Source of the DNA: Burkholderiales bacterium
GTDB taxonomy: Bacteria > Pseudomonadota > Gammaproteobacteria > Burkholderiales > SG8-39
Reading direction: 5' to 3'
DNA: 7,145 bases
NCBI GenBank assembly: GCA_020846575.1
Contig: JADLDQ010000295.1
Span: 1-7,145, forward strand
Shown: piece by piece, positions 1 to 5,946 of the stretch
Numbering within the stretch: position 1 is the first letter of the stretch
How the letters are laid out: each line of letters opens with the position of its first letter
Notes under the pieces: model-generated
What the model saw: the letters and a program-made list of their open reading frames with translations, nothing else
What the model was told of the DNA's origin: nothing
Databases searched by the model: none
Position numbers and translations under genes: made by a program

Positions 1-179
1 GGCTCAATGCCGAGATCCTGCGCGCGGAGCGGGAGCCGGAGGTGCTGGCGCGGCTGGCGAAGCTGGGCGCCGAGCCCATGCCGATGAGCCCGCAGCAGTT
101 CGACGCCTACATCCGCGACGAGGCGAGCGTGCTGCAGAAGGTCATGATCGCCGCCGGCGCCAAGCCGGGCGGCAAGTAG
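1..179 (+). CDS. C-terminal end of a TctC/Bug-family solute-binding protein (5'-truncated)
   Basis: Only the last 58 codons are present, read in the frame beginning at base 3 and ending with TAG at 177-179. The visible protein reads LNAEILRAEREPEVLARL, then KLGAEPMPMSPQQFDAYI, and ends in AGAKPGGK. This matches the usual end of the TctC (Bug) periplasmic binding proteins: a helix with 'N..I...L..PEV..RL..LGAEP', then 'SP.QF.AYI..E', then a short tail ending near 'AGAKP'. Such proteins bind carboxylates or related small molecules in the periplasm and deliver them to TctAB-type tripartite transporters; many are orphans with no adjacent transporter. Signal peptide and ligand-binding residues lie upstream of the window, so the ligand cannot be inferred. 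The gene points toward the large signalling gene, but the 245-base gap argues against tight co-translation. Confidence 0.8.
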   Translation, partial: LNAEILRAEREPEVLARLAKLGAEPMPMSPQQFDAYIRDEASVLQKVMIAAGAKPGGK

Positions 180-332
180 GCGCCAGGCGGCCCCGGGAAC
201 CCGCCGCCGGAACGACGGGCGGAACAAGGCGCAGCCCCGCGCTGCGCGCTGCGGGCGGCGGTGCGGCCCACGGCGCCCTGCGCGCGTGTCTGCCGGCTGC
301 CGATAACCCGGGGTGGCCCGCTCGCAGCCCGC

Positions 333-352
333 GCGCTCATCGGGCTGAGCGC
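333..352. repeat. 7-bp perfect inverted repeat (hairpin or operator candidate) upstream of the c-di-GMP gene
   Basis: GCGCTCA at 333-339 is perfectly complementary to TGAGCGC at 346-352 across a 6-base loop. No T-run follows on the plus strand, so it does not look like a simple intrinsic terminator for the TctC-type gene. It lies 72 bases before the chosen start of the large GGDEF-EAL gene and could be an operator half-site pair or a chance hairpin in GC-rich DNA. Confidence 0.3.
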
Positions 353-367
353 TCGTTGCCGGCGGGC

Positions 368-396
368 TTGGCTCCCGGTCGATCCTCCCTCAGAAT
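368..396 (+). promoter_or_regulatory. weak sigma70-like promoter candidate for the GGDEF-EAL gene
   Basis: TTGGCT at 368-373 and CAGAAT at 391-396 are separated by 17 bases. The -35 box matches consensus only in its TTG and the -10 box in four of six positions. It would start transcription near 403, about 20 bases before the ATG at 425. The match is weak, but this is the best-spaced pair seen in the 180-424 gap. Confidence 0.22.
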
Positions 397-424
397 CCAC
401 GTCCGCACCGCAAAGACGGATCCG

Positions 425-3400
425 ATGCTGGTCAAGTCTCCAGGCACCAAACGCAGACCCCGAGCCGCAAAGCCCTCCGCGCGGCTGGCCGAGACACCGG
501 CCGCACCTGAATCCCGGGCGCAGGGCATCGGCACGGTTTCCGGCCGCGCCGGGGCGCTGCTGCGCAGCGGCCGCCCGGGCCCGCGCGTTCTTTGGCGGAC
601 GCAGAAGCTCATCTCCGAGTGCCGGCGCGCCCTCATGCGCGCCACCCACGAACAGCAGTTGTTCGACGATGTCTGCGCCATTCTGACCGGGCCCGGCGGC
701 TATTTCGCCTGCTGGATCGGGATCGCCGAGCCCGACGCGGGCAGGACCATCCAGCCCGTGGCCTTCGGCGGCGAGGCCGGGCGCTTCATCGCTGCGCAGC
801 GTTTCAGCTACGCCGAGGACGATCCCAGTCCCGCGGGGAACGCGATGCGCACCGGACGGCCGCAGCGCATCGCCAACATCCTGTCCGCGCCGGCGCCGCT
901 TCGCTTTCGGGAGTCGCTCATCGAGTGCGGTGTGCGCTCGCTCCTGGTCCTGCCGCTGTGGTCGAACGCCGCGACGGCAGGGGTGCTCTCGGTCAGCGCC
1001 ACCCAGCGCCGCGCGTTCGACCCCGAGGAAACCGCGCAGTTGGAGCGGCTCGCCGAGGACATCGGCTACGGTATGGCCACGCTGCGCGCGCGCGCACTGC
1101 GCGAGCGTGCCGACCAGCTCCAGAACCTGGAGCACGCCATCGGCCGCTGCCTCGCACAGTCGCTCGACGCCCGCACCGCGCTGGTGGCGGTCATCCGCAA
1201 CCTGTGCGAATCCGAGAACTGGGAATGCGGGCGCTATTTCGCGGTCGATGAGTCGGCGGGCTTGCTTCGCGTCGCCGAAGCCTGGTCGATCCCGGAGCCG
1301 CGCCTGCTGCAGTTCATCGAGTCCTCGCGCGCGCTGCGGGTGGCGCGCGGCGAGGGCATTCTGGGCGAGGTGTGGCAGAGCGGGCAGGCGCAGTGGGTCC
1401 CCGATATCCTGGCGCACCTTGCCACCCGCGCGCTTCGCGACAGCGCGTTCGATGCGGGGATCCGCGCCGCGTTCGTCTTTCCGGTCACCGCGGGCGAGCG
1501 CATCGCGGGCGTGATGAGCTTCTCCTGCCGCTCGGTGCGAGCGCCCGACCTGCGGCTGCAGAAGGCCGTCGCATCGATCGGCAGCCAGCTCGGCCAGTAC
1601 CTGCAGCGCCTCACGGCGCAGGCCGATCTGCGTCGCTTTCGCGCGGCCATGGACCTGTCGCTGGACATCATCATCCTGGTGCAACTGCCGACGCTGCGCG
1701 TCGTCGACGTGAACCGCACCGGCGTCGAGCAGCTCGGCTACTCCCGTGACGAACTGCTCGCCATGGGCTCGCACCAACTGTCGCGCCGCACCCACGAAGA
1801 GCAGGCGCAGGTGTACCGGGCGGTGATCGAGGGCCGCGTTCAGGAGAATTCCCGCGAGGGCCTGCACTTCCGCAAGGACGGCTCGAGCTTCCCGGTGGAG
1901 GTCTACCGGCGCCACGTGCGCGCGCCCGACGGCGAGTTCGTGGTCGTCATCCTGCGCGACATCTCGGCGCGCCTGCGTGCCGAGCGGCTCCAGAACCTGG
2001 AGCACGCGGTGGCGAGCCGGCTGGCCGGGGCCGAGAGCGCCGTGCAGGCGCTGCGCGCGGTCATCCAGGCGGTCTGCGAGACCGAGGACTGGGACTGCGG
2101 GCGCTACCTGCAGGTGGACGAGAGCGCCGGGGTGCTGCGTTTCGTCGAATTCTGGGCAAAGCCGGGCGCCCCGATCGAGGCGTTCATCGAGCGCTCGCGC
2201 CGGCGGGTGCTCGCCCCGGGCGAGAGCGTCGCCGGACGCGCGTGGGAGACCGGCCAGGCGATCTGGATGGCCGACATCGACGCGGCGCCCGGCGTGCGGC
2301 GCAGCGACGCCGAGCAGCGCGCGCGCATGCGCGGCGCATTCGTGTTTCCGGTCACCTCCGCCGGCCGCGTCATCGGCGTGCTCGCGTTCCACAGCCTGGA
2401 GATCCGCGAACCGGACGAGCGGCTGCGCAAGGCGGTGCTCGCGATCGGCAGCCAGATCGGGCAGTTTCTCGCCCGGCAGTTGGCGGAGGAAAGAAGCCGC
2501 GTTCAGGCGCAGCACCAGCGTCTGATCGCGGAGTTCAGCCAGCAGGCGCTCGCCGCCACCGAGATCGTGGCGGTGCTGCGCCAGGCGGTCGAACTCGCCC
2601 GGGGTGCGCTCGCGGTTGACTGCTGCGACATTTCGCGCTTCGAACGCGAAAGCCGGCGCGTGACCTGCATGGCTTCCAGCGGCTGGCCCCGCGACTGGCC
2701 CGGCTTTGCCGGCGTGCCCGTCTCGCCGGGCGGCCCGCTGGAGCGGGCGCTTTCGCGCCACGAGCCGGTGGTGGTGGAGAACTACGCGGACCCGAGTCAC
2801 GCAGGACGGTCGCTGCTCGCACACTGGGGCATCCAGAGCGGCGTACAGATGCCGATCCGCTCCGCCGAGGGCACTTTCGGGGTGCTCGGCGTGCACAGTG
2901 CCCGGCGCCGCGCGTTCACCCCGGAGGAGGTGGATTTCCTGCACAGCCTGGCCGGCGTGCTGGCGGTGGCGCTGGAGCGCACCCAGGCTGCCGACCGCCT
3001 CGCCTACTTCGCCCAGTTCGACTCCCTGACGGGGCTGCCCAACCGCCACCTGTTTCACGACCGTCTGATGCGCGCCATGGCGCAGGCGAAGCGCAGCGGC
3101 GGCCTGATGGCGGTGCTTTTCATCGACCTCGACCGGTTCAAGGTGATCAACGACACCCTGGGTCACACCGCCGGCGACCTGCTGCTCAAGCAGACGGCGC
3201 AGCGCCTGCTGCGCTGCGTGCGCGAGAACGACACCGCCGGACGCCTGGGCGGTGACGAATTCAGCGCGGTGCTGATGGATCTGGCGCAACCGGGCGACGC
3301 CGGCACGGTCGCGCAGAAGATCATCGAAGCGATGGTGGCGCCGTTCGACCTGGACGGACACGAATCCTACGTATCGGCGAGCGTCGGCATCGCTCTTTAT

Positions 3401-4711
3401 CCCGCCGACGGCGACGAGGCCGGCACCCTGCTGATGAACGCGGACGCGGCGATGTACCGCGCCAAGGAGCAGGGGCGCAACAACTTCCAGTTCTTCACCC
3501 GCGAGATGAACGAGCGCTCGCTGCGGCGGGCGCAGATGGAATCGCGACTGCGCCGCGCGCTGGCGCGCGAGGAGTTTCTGCTCGAGTACCAGCCGCGGGT
3601 GGACCTCGCCACCGGCGAGGTCTGCGGGCTGGAGGCGCTGCTGCGCTGGAACCAGCCCGGCGTGGGGCTCACCGGTCCGGCCGCGTTCATTCCGGTGCTG
3701 GAGGAAACAAACCTCATCCTGCCGGTCGGGGAGTGGGTGCTCAGGCAGACCTGCTGCCAGATACGCGCCTGGCGGGACGGGGGCGTCAAGGTCCCGCCGG
3801 TGGCGGTGAACCTCTCGGCGCGCCAGTTCCAGCAGAAGGATCTCGACGTCGTGCTCACGCGCATCCTCCATGAAACCGGTACCGAGCCGGGGCAGGTCCA
3901 GTTCGAGATCACCGAATCGCTGCTCATGAACGACCCGGACGGCGCGGCGCGGGTGCTGCAAGCGTTGAGCGCGGCGGGCATCAAGCTCTCGGTGGACGAT
4001 TTCGGCATCGGCTACTCGAGCCTGGCATACCTGAAGCGCTTTCCGCTGGACGTGCTCAAGGTGGACCGCACGTTCGTGCACGACATCGCCAGCGACCCGG
4101 AGAACGCGGCGATCACTTTGGCCATCATCAACCTCGCCCACACGCTGGGCATGCGGGTCATCGCCGAAGGCATCGAGACGCAGGGGCAGATCGATTTCCT
4201 GTCCGGCCACGGCTGCGACGAGATGCAGGGCTTTTTCTTCGCCCGGCCGATGCCGCCCGCGGATTGCCTCGCGCTGCTGCGCGATGGCCGCAGGCTCGAC
4301 CTCGCCGAGCCGCAGCCGGGCCGGCCGGCGGTGCTGGTGGTGGACGACAGCCCGGCTGACCTGGAGTTGCTGAAGGCGCAGCTCGACACCGGGGACTTCC
4401 CGCTGCTCGGCGCCACCGACACCCGGCACGCCTACGAGCTGCTGGCGCGCCACCGCGTGGCCGTGGTCGTGTGCGACCAGAGGATGCCCGGCATGAGCGG
4501 CGCGCAGTTCCTGCAGAGCGTGCAGCGGCTCTATCCCTCGGCGGTGCGCATCGCCATTACCGGTTCCTCCGATCCCCAGACACTGCTCGATGCGGTGAAC
4601 ACCGCAGCTGTCCACAAGTTCCTGTCCAAAGCCTGGGACGCCGAGCGCCTGCGCGCCGAGATCAGGGCTTCCTACGACAGCTTTCGCAGCGACGGGCAGG
4701 CACAGCGCTGA
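425..4711 (+). CDS. multi-sensor diguanylate cyclase/phosphodiesterase, GAF-GAF-PAS-GAF-GAF-GGDEF-EAL-REC
   Basis: A 1428-residue cytoplasmic protein predicted to make and degrade cyclic di-GMP. No signal peptide or membrane segment is seen. Order with approximate residues: basic, probably disordered N-terminus 1-55; GAF1 62-220; GAF2 232-398; PAS with PAC 402-520; GAF3 522-688; GAF4 699-860; GGDEF 860-1030; EAL 1045-1290; REC 1302-1420. The cyclase has DSLTGLPNR (866-874), an intact GGDEF (942-946) and an RxxD inhibitory site (R933-D936) five residues before it. The phosphodiesterase has E1070 (EAL), N1129, E1164, D1191-D1192, K1212, E1248 and E1251, the usual metal- and substrate-binding set, so both activities are possible. 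REC keeps D1307-D1308, phospho-acceptor D1351, T1379 and K1402, but Ala follows the lysine instead of the usual Pro. GAF2 and GAF3 are tandem-related at a fixed 290-residue offset. The ATG at 425 is preferred over an upstream TTG at 356 because a weak GACGGA-type ribosome site precedes it and the extra 23 residues match nothing recognised. Confidence 0.93.
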   Translation: MLVKSPGTKRRPRAAKPSARLAETPAAPESRAQGIGTVSGRAGALLRSGRPGPRVLWRTQKLISECRRALMRATHEQQLFDDVCAILTGPGGYFACWIGIAEPDAGRTIQPVAFGGEAGRFIAAQRFSYAEDDPSPAGNAMRTGRPQRIANILSAPAPLRFRESLIECGVRSLLVLPLWSNAATAGVLSVSATQRRAFDPEETAQLERLAEDIGYGMATLRARALRERADQLQNLEHAIGRCLAQSLDARTALVAVIRNLCESENWECGRYFAVDESAGLLRVAEAWSIPEPRLLQFIESSRALRVARGEGILGEVWQSGQAQWVPDILAHLATRALRDSAFDAGIRAAFVFPVTAGERIAGVMSFSCRSVRAPDLRLQKAVASIGSQLGQYLQRLTAQADLRRFRAAMDLSLDIIILVQLPTLRVVDVNRTGVEQLGYSRDELLAMGSHQLSRRTHEEQAQVYRAVIEGRVQENSREGLHFRKDGSSFPVEVYRRHVRAPDGEFVVVILRDISARLRAERLQNLEHAVASRLAGAESAVQALRAVIQAVCETEDWDCGRYLQVDESAGVLRFVEFWAKPGAPIEAFIERSRRRVLAPGESVAGRAWETGQAIWMADIDAAPGVRRSDAEQRARMRGAFVFPVTSAGRVIGVLAFHSLEIREPDERLRKAVLAIGSQIGQFLARQLAEERSRVQAQHQRLIAEFSQQALAATEIVAVLRQAVELARGALAVDCCDISRFERESRRVTCMASSGWPRDWPGFAGVPVSPGGPLERALSRHEPVVVENYADPSHAGRSLLAHWGIQSGVQMPIRSAEGTFGVLGVHSARRRAFTPEEVDFLHSLAGVLAVALERTQAADRLAYFAQFDSLTGLPNRHLFHDRLMRAMAQAKRSGGLMAVLFIDLDRFKVINDTLGHTAGDLLLKQTAQRLLRCVRENDTAGRLGGDEFSAVLMDLAQPGDAGTVAQKIIEAMVAPFDLDGHESYVSASVGIALYPADGDEAGTLLMNADAAMYRAKEQGRNNFQFFTREMNERSLRRAQMESRLRRALAREEFLLEYQPRVDLATGEVCGLEALLRWNQPGVGLTGPAAFIPVLEETNLILPVGEWVLRQTCCQIRAWRDGGVKVPPVAVNLSARQFQQKDLDVVLTRILHETGTEPGQVQFEITESLLMNDPDGAARVLQALSAAGIKLSVDDFGIGYSSLAYLKRFPLDVLKVDRTFVHDIASDPENAAITLAIINLAHTLGMRVIAEGIETQGQIDFLSGHGCDEMQGFFFARPMPPADCLALLRDGRRLDLAEPQPGRPAVLVVDDSPADLELLKAQLDTGDFPLLGATDTRHAYELLARHRVAVVVCDQRMPGMSGAQFLQSVQRLYPSAVRIAITGSSDPQTLLDAVNTAAVHKFLSKAWDAERLRAEIRASYDSFRSDGQAQR
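1117..1137 (+). repeat. 21-base direct repeat, copy 1 (start of GAF2)
   Basis: These 21 bases are identical to 1987-2007, exactly 870 bases (290 codons) downstream. They encode LQNLEHA, the helical lead-in to GAF2. The match reflects internal duplication inside the coding region rather than a mobile element. Confidence 0.85.
1987..2007 (+). repeat. 21-base direct repeat, copy 2 (start of GAF3)
   Basis: Second copy of the repeat at 1117-1137, encoding the same LQNLEHA helix just after the PAS/PAC domain. The downstream protein keeps the same register with copy 1 (CESENWECGRY against CETEDWDCGRY), which marks the start of the duplicated GAF unit. Confidence 0.85.
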
Positions 4712-4722
4712 GCATGAGGTCC

Positions 4723-4753
4723 CGGCGGGCGCCGCGGCGCACCGCCGTTCTGT
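4723..4753 (+). terminator. GC-rich hairpin after the GGDEF-EAL gene, possible intrinsic terminator
   Basis: CGGCGG at 4723-4728 pairs with CCGCCG at 4742-4747. Between them is the 12-base palindrome GCGCCGCGGCGC (4729-4740), so a stem of about 10 bp with one bulged A can form. It is followed by TTCTGT, a poor U-tract. It begins 11 bases after the stop codon of the large gene, a typical place for a terminator, but the weak U-run leaves termination uncertain. Confidence 0.42.
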
Positions 4754-4815
4754 ACGGCGTGCATTGACGGTATGCTTCGCGACTCGACGCTGCGGCCCGG
4801 ATCCAGGAGTCAGCC

Positions 4816-5226
4816 ATGAACCTCTCAGCGGACCAGCTCGCGGAACTGCTCGCGGGCGTGGCACGCGCGCAGAACGCCATCATCGAGGCGGTGGACAAGG
4901 CAAACGGGGGGTGGCGCAACACCCACCTGATCCCGGCGTTGAACATCGCCGCCAACATGCGCAGCGCCGAGCCGCGGCTGCTCGATCTGCCCTCGCGCAT
5001 CCTGATGCGCTTGCAGGGCCGAGCGGCGCTGGACTACGAGGCCATCAAGGCCGACCTGTTTCGGCTGATCGGTCCCGATACCGCGCCCGCGGCGCCGTTC
5101 GGTCCGGCGCAGCCCGCCGGCGCGGCCGCGGGGCAGGCGCCTGCCGAACAGGCGCCCGTGGAGGAGGCGCCCGTAGCGCCGCCGCTGAGCGAGGAGGAGC
5201 TGTTCGATTTTCTCGGCAAGCCCTGA
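4816..5226 (+). CDS. conserved-looking protein of unknown function with Ala/Pro linker and acidic C-terminal tail
   Basis: I do not recognise this 136-residue protein. The start is well supported: AGGAG at 4805-4809 sits six bases before the ATG. Residues 1 to about 90 look mainly helical and soluble (MNLSADQLAELLAGVARAQ, then a Trp-containing segment NGGWRNTHLIPALNIAANMR, then RLLDLPSRILMRLQ and DYEAIKADLFRLIG). Residues about 91-122 are an Ala/Pro/Gln/Glu-rich linker with a repeated QAP/EEAPV pattern. The last 14 residues, PLSEEELFDFLGKP, form an acidic, aromatic tail that could be a short docking motif. There is no signal peptide, membrane segment or metal-binding pattern. It follows the GGDEF-EAL gene on the same strand by 104 bases with a hairpin between, so separate transcription is more likely. 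Codon choice matches its neighbours, which supports a real gene. Confidence 0.8.
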   Translation: MNLSADQLAELLAGVARAQNAIIEAVDKANGGWRNTHLIPALNIAANMRSAEPRLLDLPSRILMRLQGRAALDYEAIKADLFRLIGPDTAPAAPFGPAQPAGAAAGQAPAEQAPVEEAPVAPPLSEEELFDFLGKP

Positions 5227-5257
5227 ACGACCGGGGCCCGCAGGCGCAGGATGAACG

Positions 5258-5290
5258 CGGTCCGGACCAGGACGCGACTTCGGTCCGGAC
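5258..5290. repeat. short direct repeat of a palindromic decamer in the 5227-5462 gap
   Basis: CGGTCCGGAC occurs at 5258-5267 and again at 5281-5290. Each copy contains the self-complementary GTCCGGAC, and the first extends to GGTCCGGACC. The copies can also pair with each other through about 7 bp. No T-run follows, so it is not a clear terminator for the 4816-5226 gene. It is the only structure seen in this gap between convergent genes. Confidence 0.4.
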
Positions 5291-5462
5291 GCGCTTCAGC
5301 AGGAGGCGAGTGGGCGGGCGCGGCCGCCGGGCCTGAGGCGTGCGCGAAGCCGTAACCAGCGCACCCAGGCTCCGGGCCGGCGCACCGGGCGCGCGCGCAG
5401 CGGTGCACTGGCGGGCAGCGCGCATTCCACGCCCAGTGGACACTCGCCGTAGGCATCGGGGG

Positions 5463-5699
5463 TCATCGCTGACCCGCCGGCGCATCGGCCGCAACCCGGG
5501 CCTGCGGAGCCGCGGGCGCGCGCTCCGCGTTCCCCGAGGGCTGGGCCAGAAAGAGAACGGCTGCCCCCAGGGCGACGCTGATTCCCAGTCCGATTCCGAC
5601 CGCCAGCCCGACCGATGCCAGCGCGTCGGCCGCCATCGACCAGTTCCGGGATCGTGTGCTTGGCTCGCCGTCCACGGGTTTTTCTTTCGGAGAAGTCAC
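5463..5699 (-). CDS. probable small single-pass membrane protein
   Basis: Read on the minus strand from a GTG at 5699 to a stop ending at 5463, this gives 78 residues. Residues 1-24 are polar (VTSPKEKPVDGEPSTRSRNW), about 26-52 form one long hydrophobic Gly/Ala/Val/Leu segment (LASVGLAVGIGLGISVALGA, then AVLFLAQP), and the tail is Ala/Pro-rich. This resembles a small inner-membrane protein with a single glycine-rich helix; no family is recognised. The hydrophobic stretch and use of common codons (CTG for Leu, ATC for Ile) favour a real gene, whereas the overlapping plus-strand frames are arginine-rich shadows. The start is uncertain: no good ribosome site precedes the GTG, and an ATG at 5636 (57 residues) would begin just before the membrane segment. 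The frame stays open to 5996, but that would overlap the response regulator. It is divergent from pdsR and convergent with the 4816-5226 gene. Confidence 0.5.
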   Translation of the reverse strand: MTSPKEKPVDGEPSTRSRNWSMAADALASVGLAVGIGLGISVALGAAVLFLAQPSGNAERAPAAPQARVAADAPAGQR

Positions 5700-5759
5700 A
5701 GCCTGAATTGAAACAGGTGAAATGGGCGCACGGGTGATCAAATCTGGCAAGAATGTGAC
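5695..5759. promoter_or_regulatory. AT-richer patch in the divergent intergenic region, bounded by an inverted hexamer
   Basis: This stretch is clearly less GC-rich than its surroundings. It is bounded by GTCACA (5695-5700) and its complement TGTGAC (5754-5759), with the palindrome TGATCA at 5735-5740 between. It lies immediately upstream of the minus-strand membrane-protein start and upstream of the response regulator, where control sequences for a divergent pair are expected. No well-spaced -35/-10 pair was found on either strand, so only a regulatory location is proposed. Confidence 0.3.
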
Positions 5760-5804
5760 CGGCGGCAGAATGGCCGGCCGCGCATGAGGCGCGCGCGGTC
5801 TGTT

Positions 5805-5834
5805 TCGAGGCGCCGGCCGCGGCTTGCGCCTCGA
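5805..5834. repeat. 9-bp perfect inverted repeat upstream of pdsR
   Basis: TCGAGGCGC at 5805-5813 pairs perfectly with GCGCCTCGA at 5826-5834 across a 12-base loop. On the plus strand it is followed by CTTTCCC, a weak pyrimidine tract. It lies about 80 bases upstream of the -10-like box of the response regulator. It could be a dyad operator or a hairpin that blocks transcription entering from outside. The perfect 9-bp match exceeds the other short hairpins in the gaps. Confidence 0.4.
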
Positions 5835-5915
5835 CTTTCCCGCCGGCATCTCAAATGCCCGGTTGCTTCGCCTGGCCTCGGGCAGCGCCCGCGCCTGGGC
5901 GCAAAGGCAGTGGGG

Positions 5916-5921
5916 TATAGT
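5916..5921 (+). promoter_or_regulatory. -10-like box TATAGT upstream of pdsR
   Basis: TATAGT matches the sigma70 -10 consensus in five of six positions and stands out against very GC-rich DNA. It is preceded by GGGG, and no convincing -35 box lies 17 bases upstream. Transcription would start near 5928, leaving a leader of about 19 bases before the ATG at 5947. Confidence 0.42.
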
Positions 5922-5946
5922 CGGCGAGCGACCCCGCCTGCCTGCC

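Noticed and set aside
230..246. Hairpin CGCAGC/GCTGCG as a terminator of the TctC-type gene
   Set aside because: The 6-bp stem has no following T-run and lies among many alternative GC pairings, so it is not distinguishable from background.
356..424. Upstream TTG start for the GGDEF-EAL gene, adding 23 residues
   Set aside because: There is no good ribosome site before the TTG and the added residues show no domain similarity; the ATG at 425 is better placed. The TTG cannot be fully excluded.
4764..4776. TTGACG followed by GTATGCT as a promoter for the 4816-5226 gene
   Set aside because: TTGACG is a good -35, but no -10 lies 16-18 bases downstream. TATGCT is a fair -10, but it directly follows the -35-like box and has no -35 of its own. 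The boxes cannot be combined into a properly spaced promoter.
107..4864. Minus-strand open frame of 1585 codons opposite the GGDEF-EAL gene
   Set aside because: Its protein is rich in Arg, His, Ala, Gly and Pro with no recognisable domain, and it lies antisense to a gene with eight clear domains. GC-rich coding DNA suppresses stop codons in this antisense frame, so length is not evidence.
5340..5711. Plus-strand frame of 123 codons in the region before pdsR
   Set aside because: The product is strongly arginine-rich with no ribosome site or hydrophobic pattern, typical of a GC-rich shadow. The minus-strand frame over the same bases has a membrane helix and better codon use.
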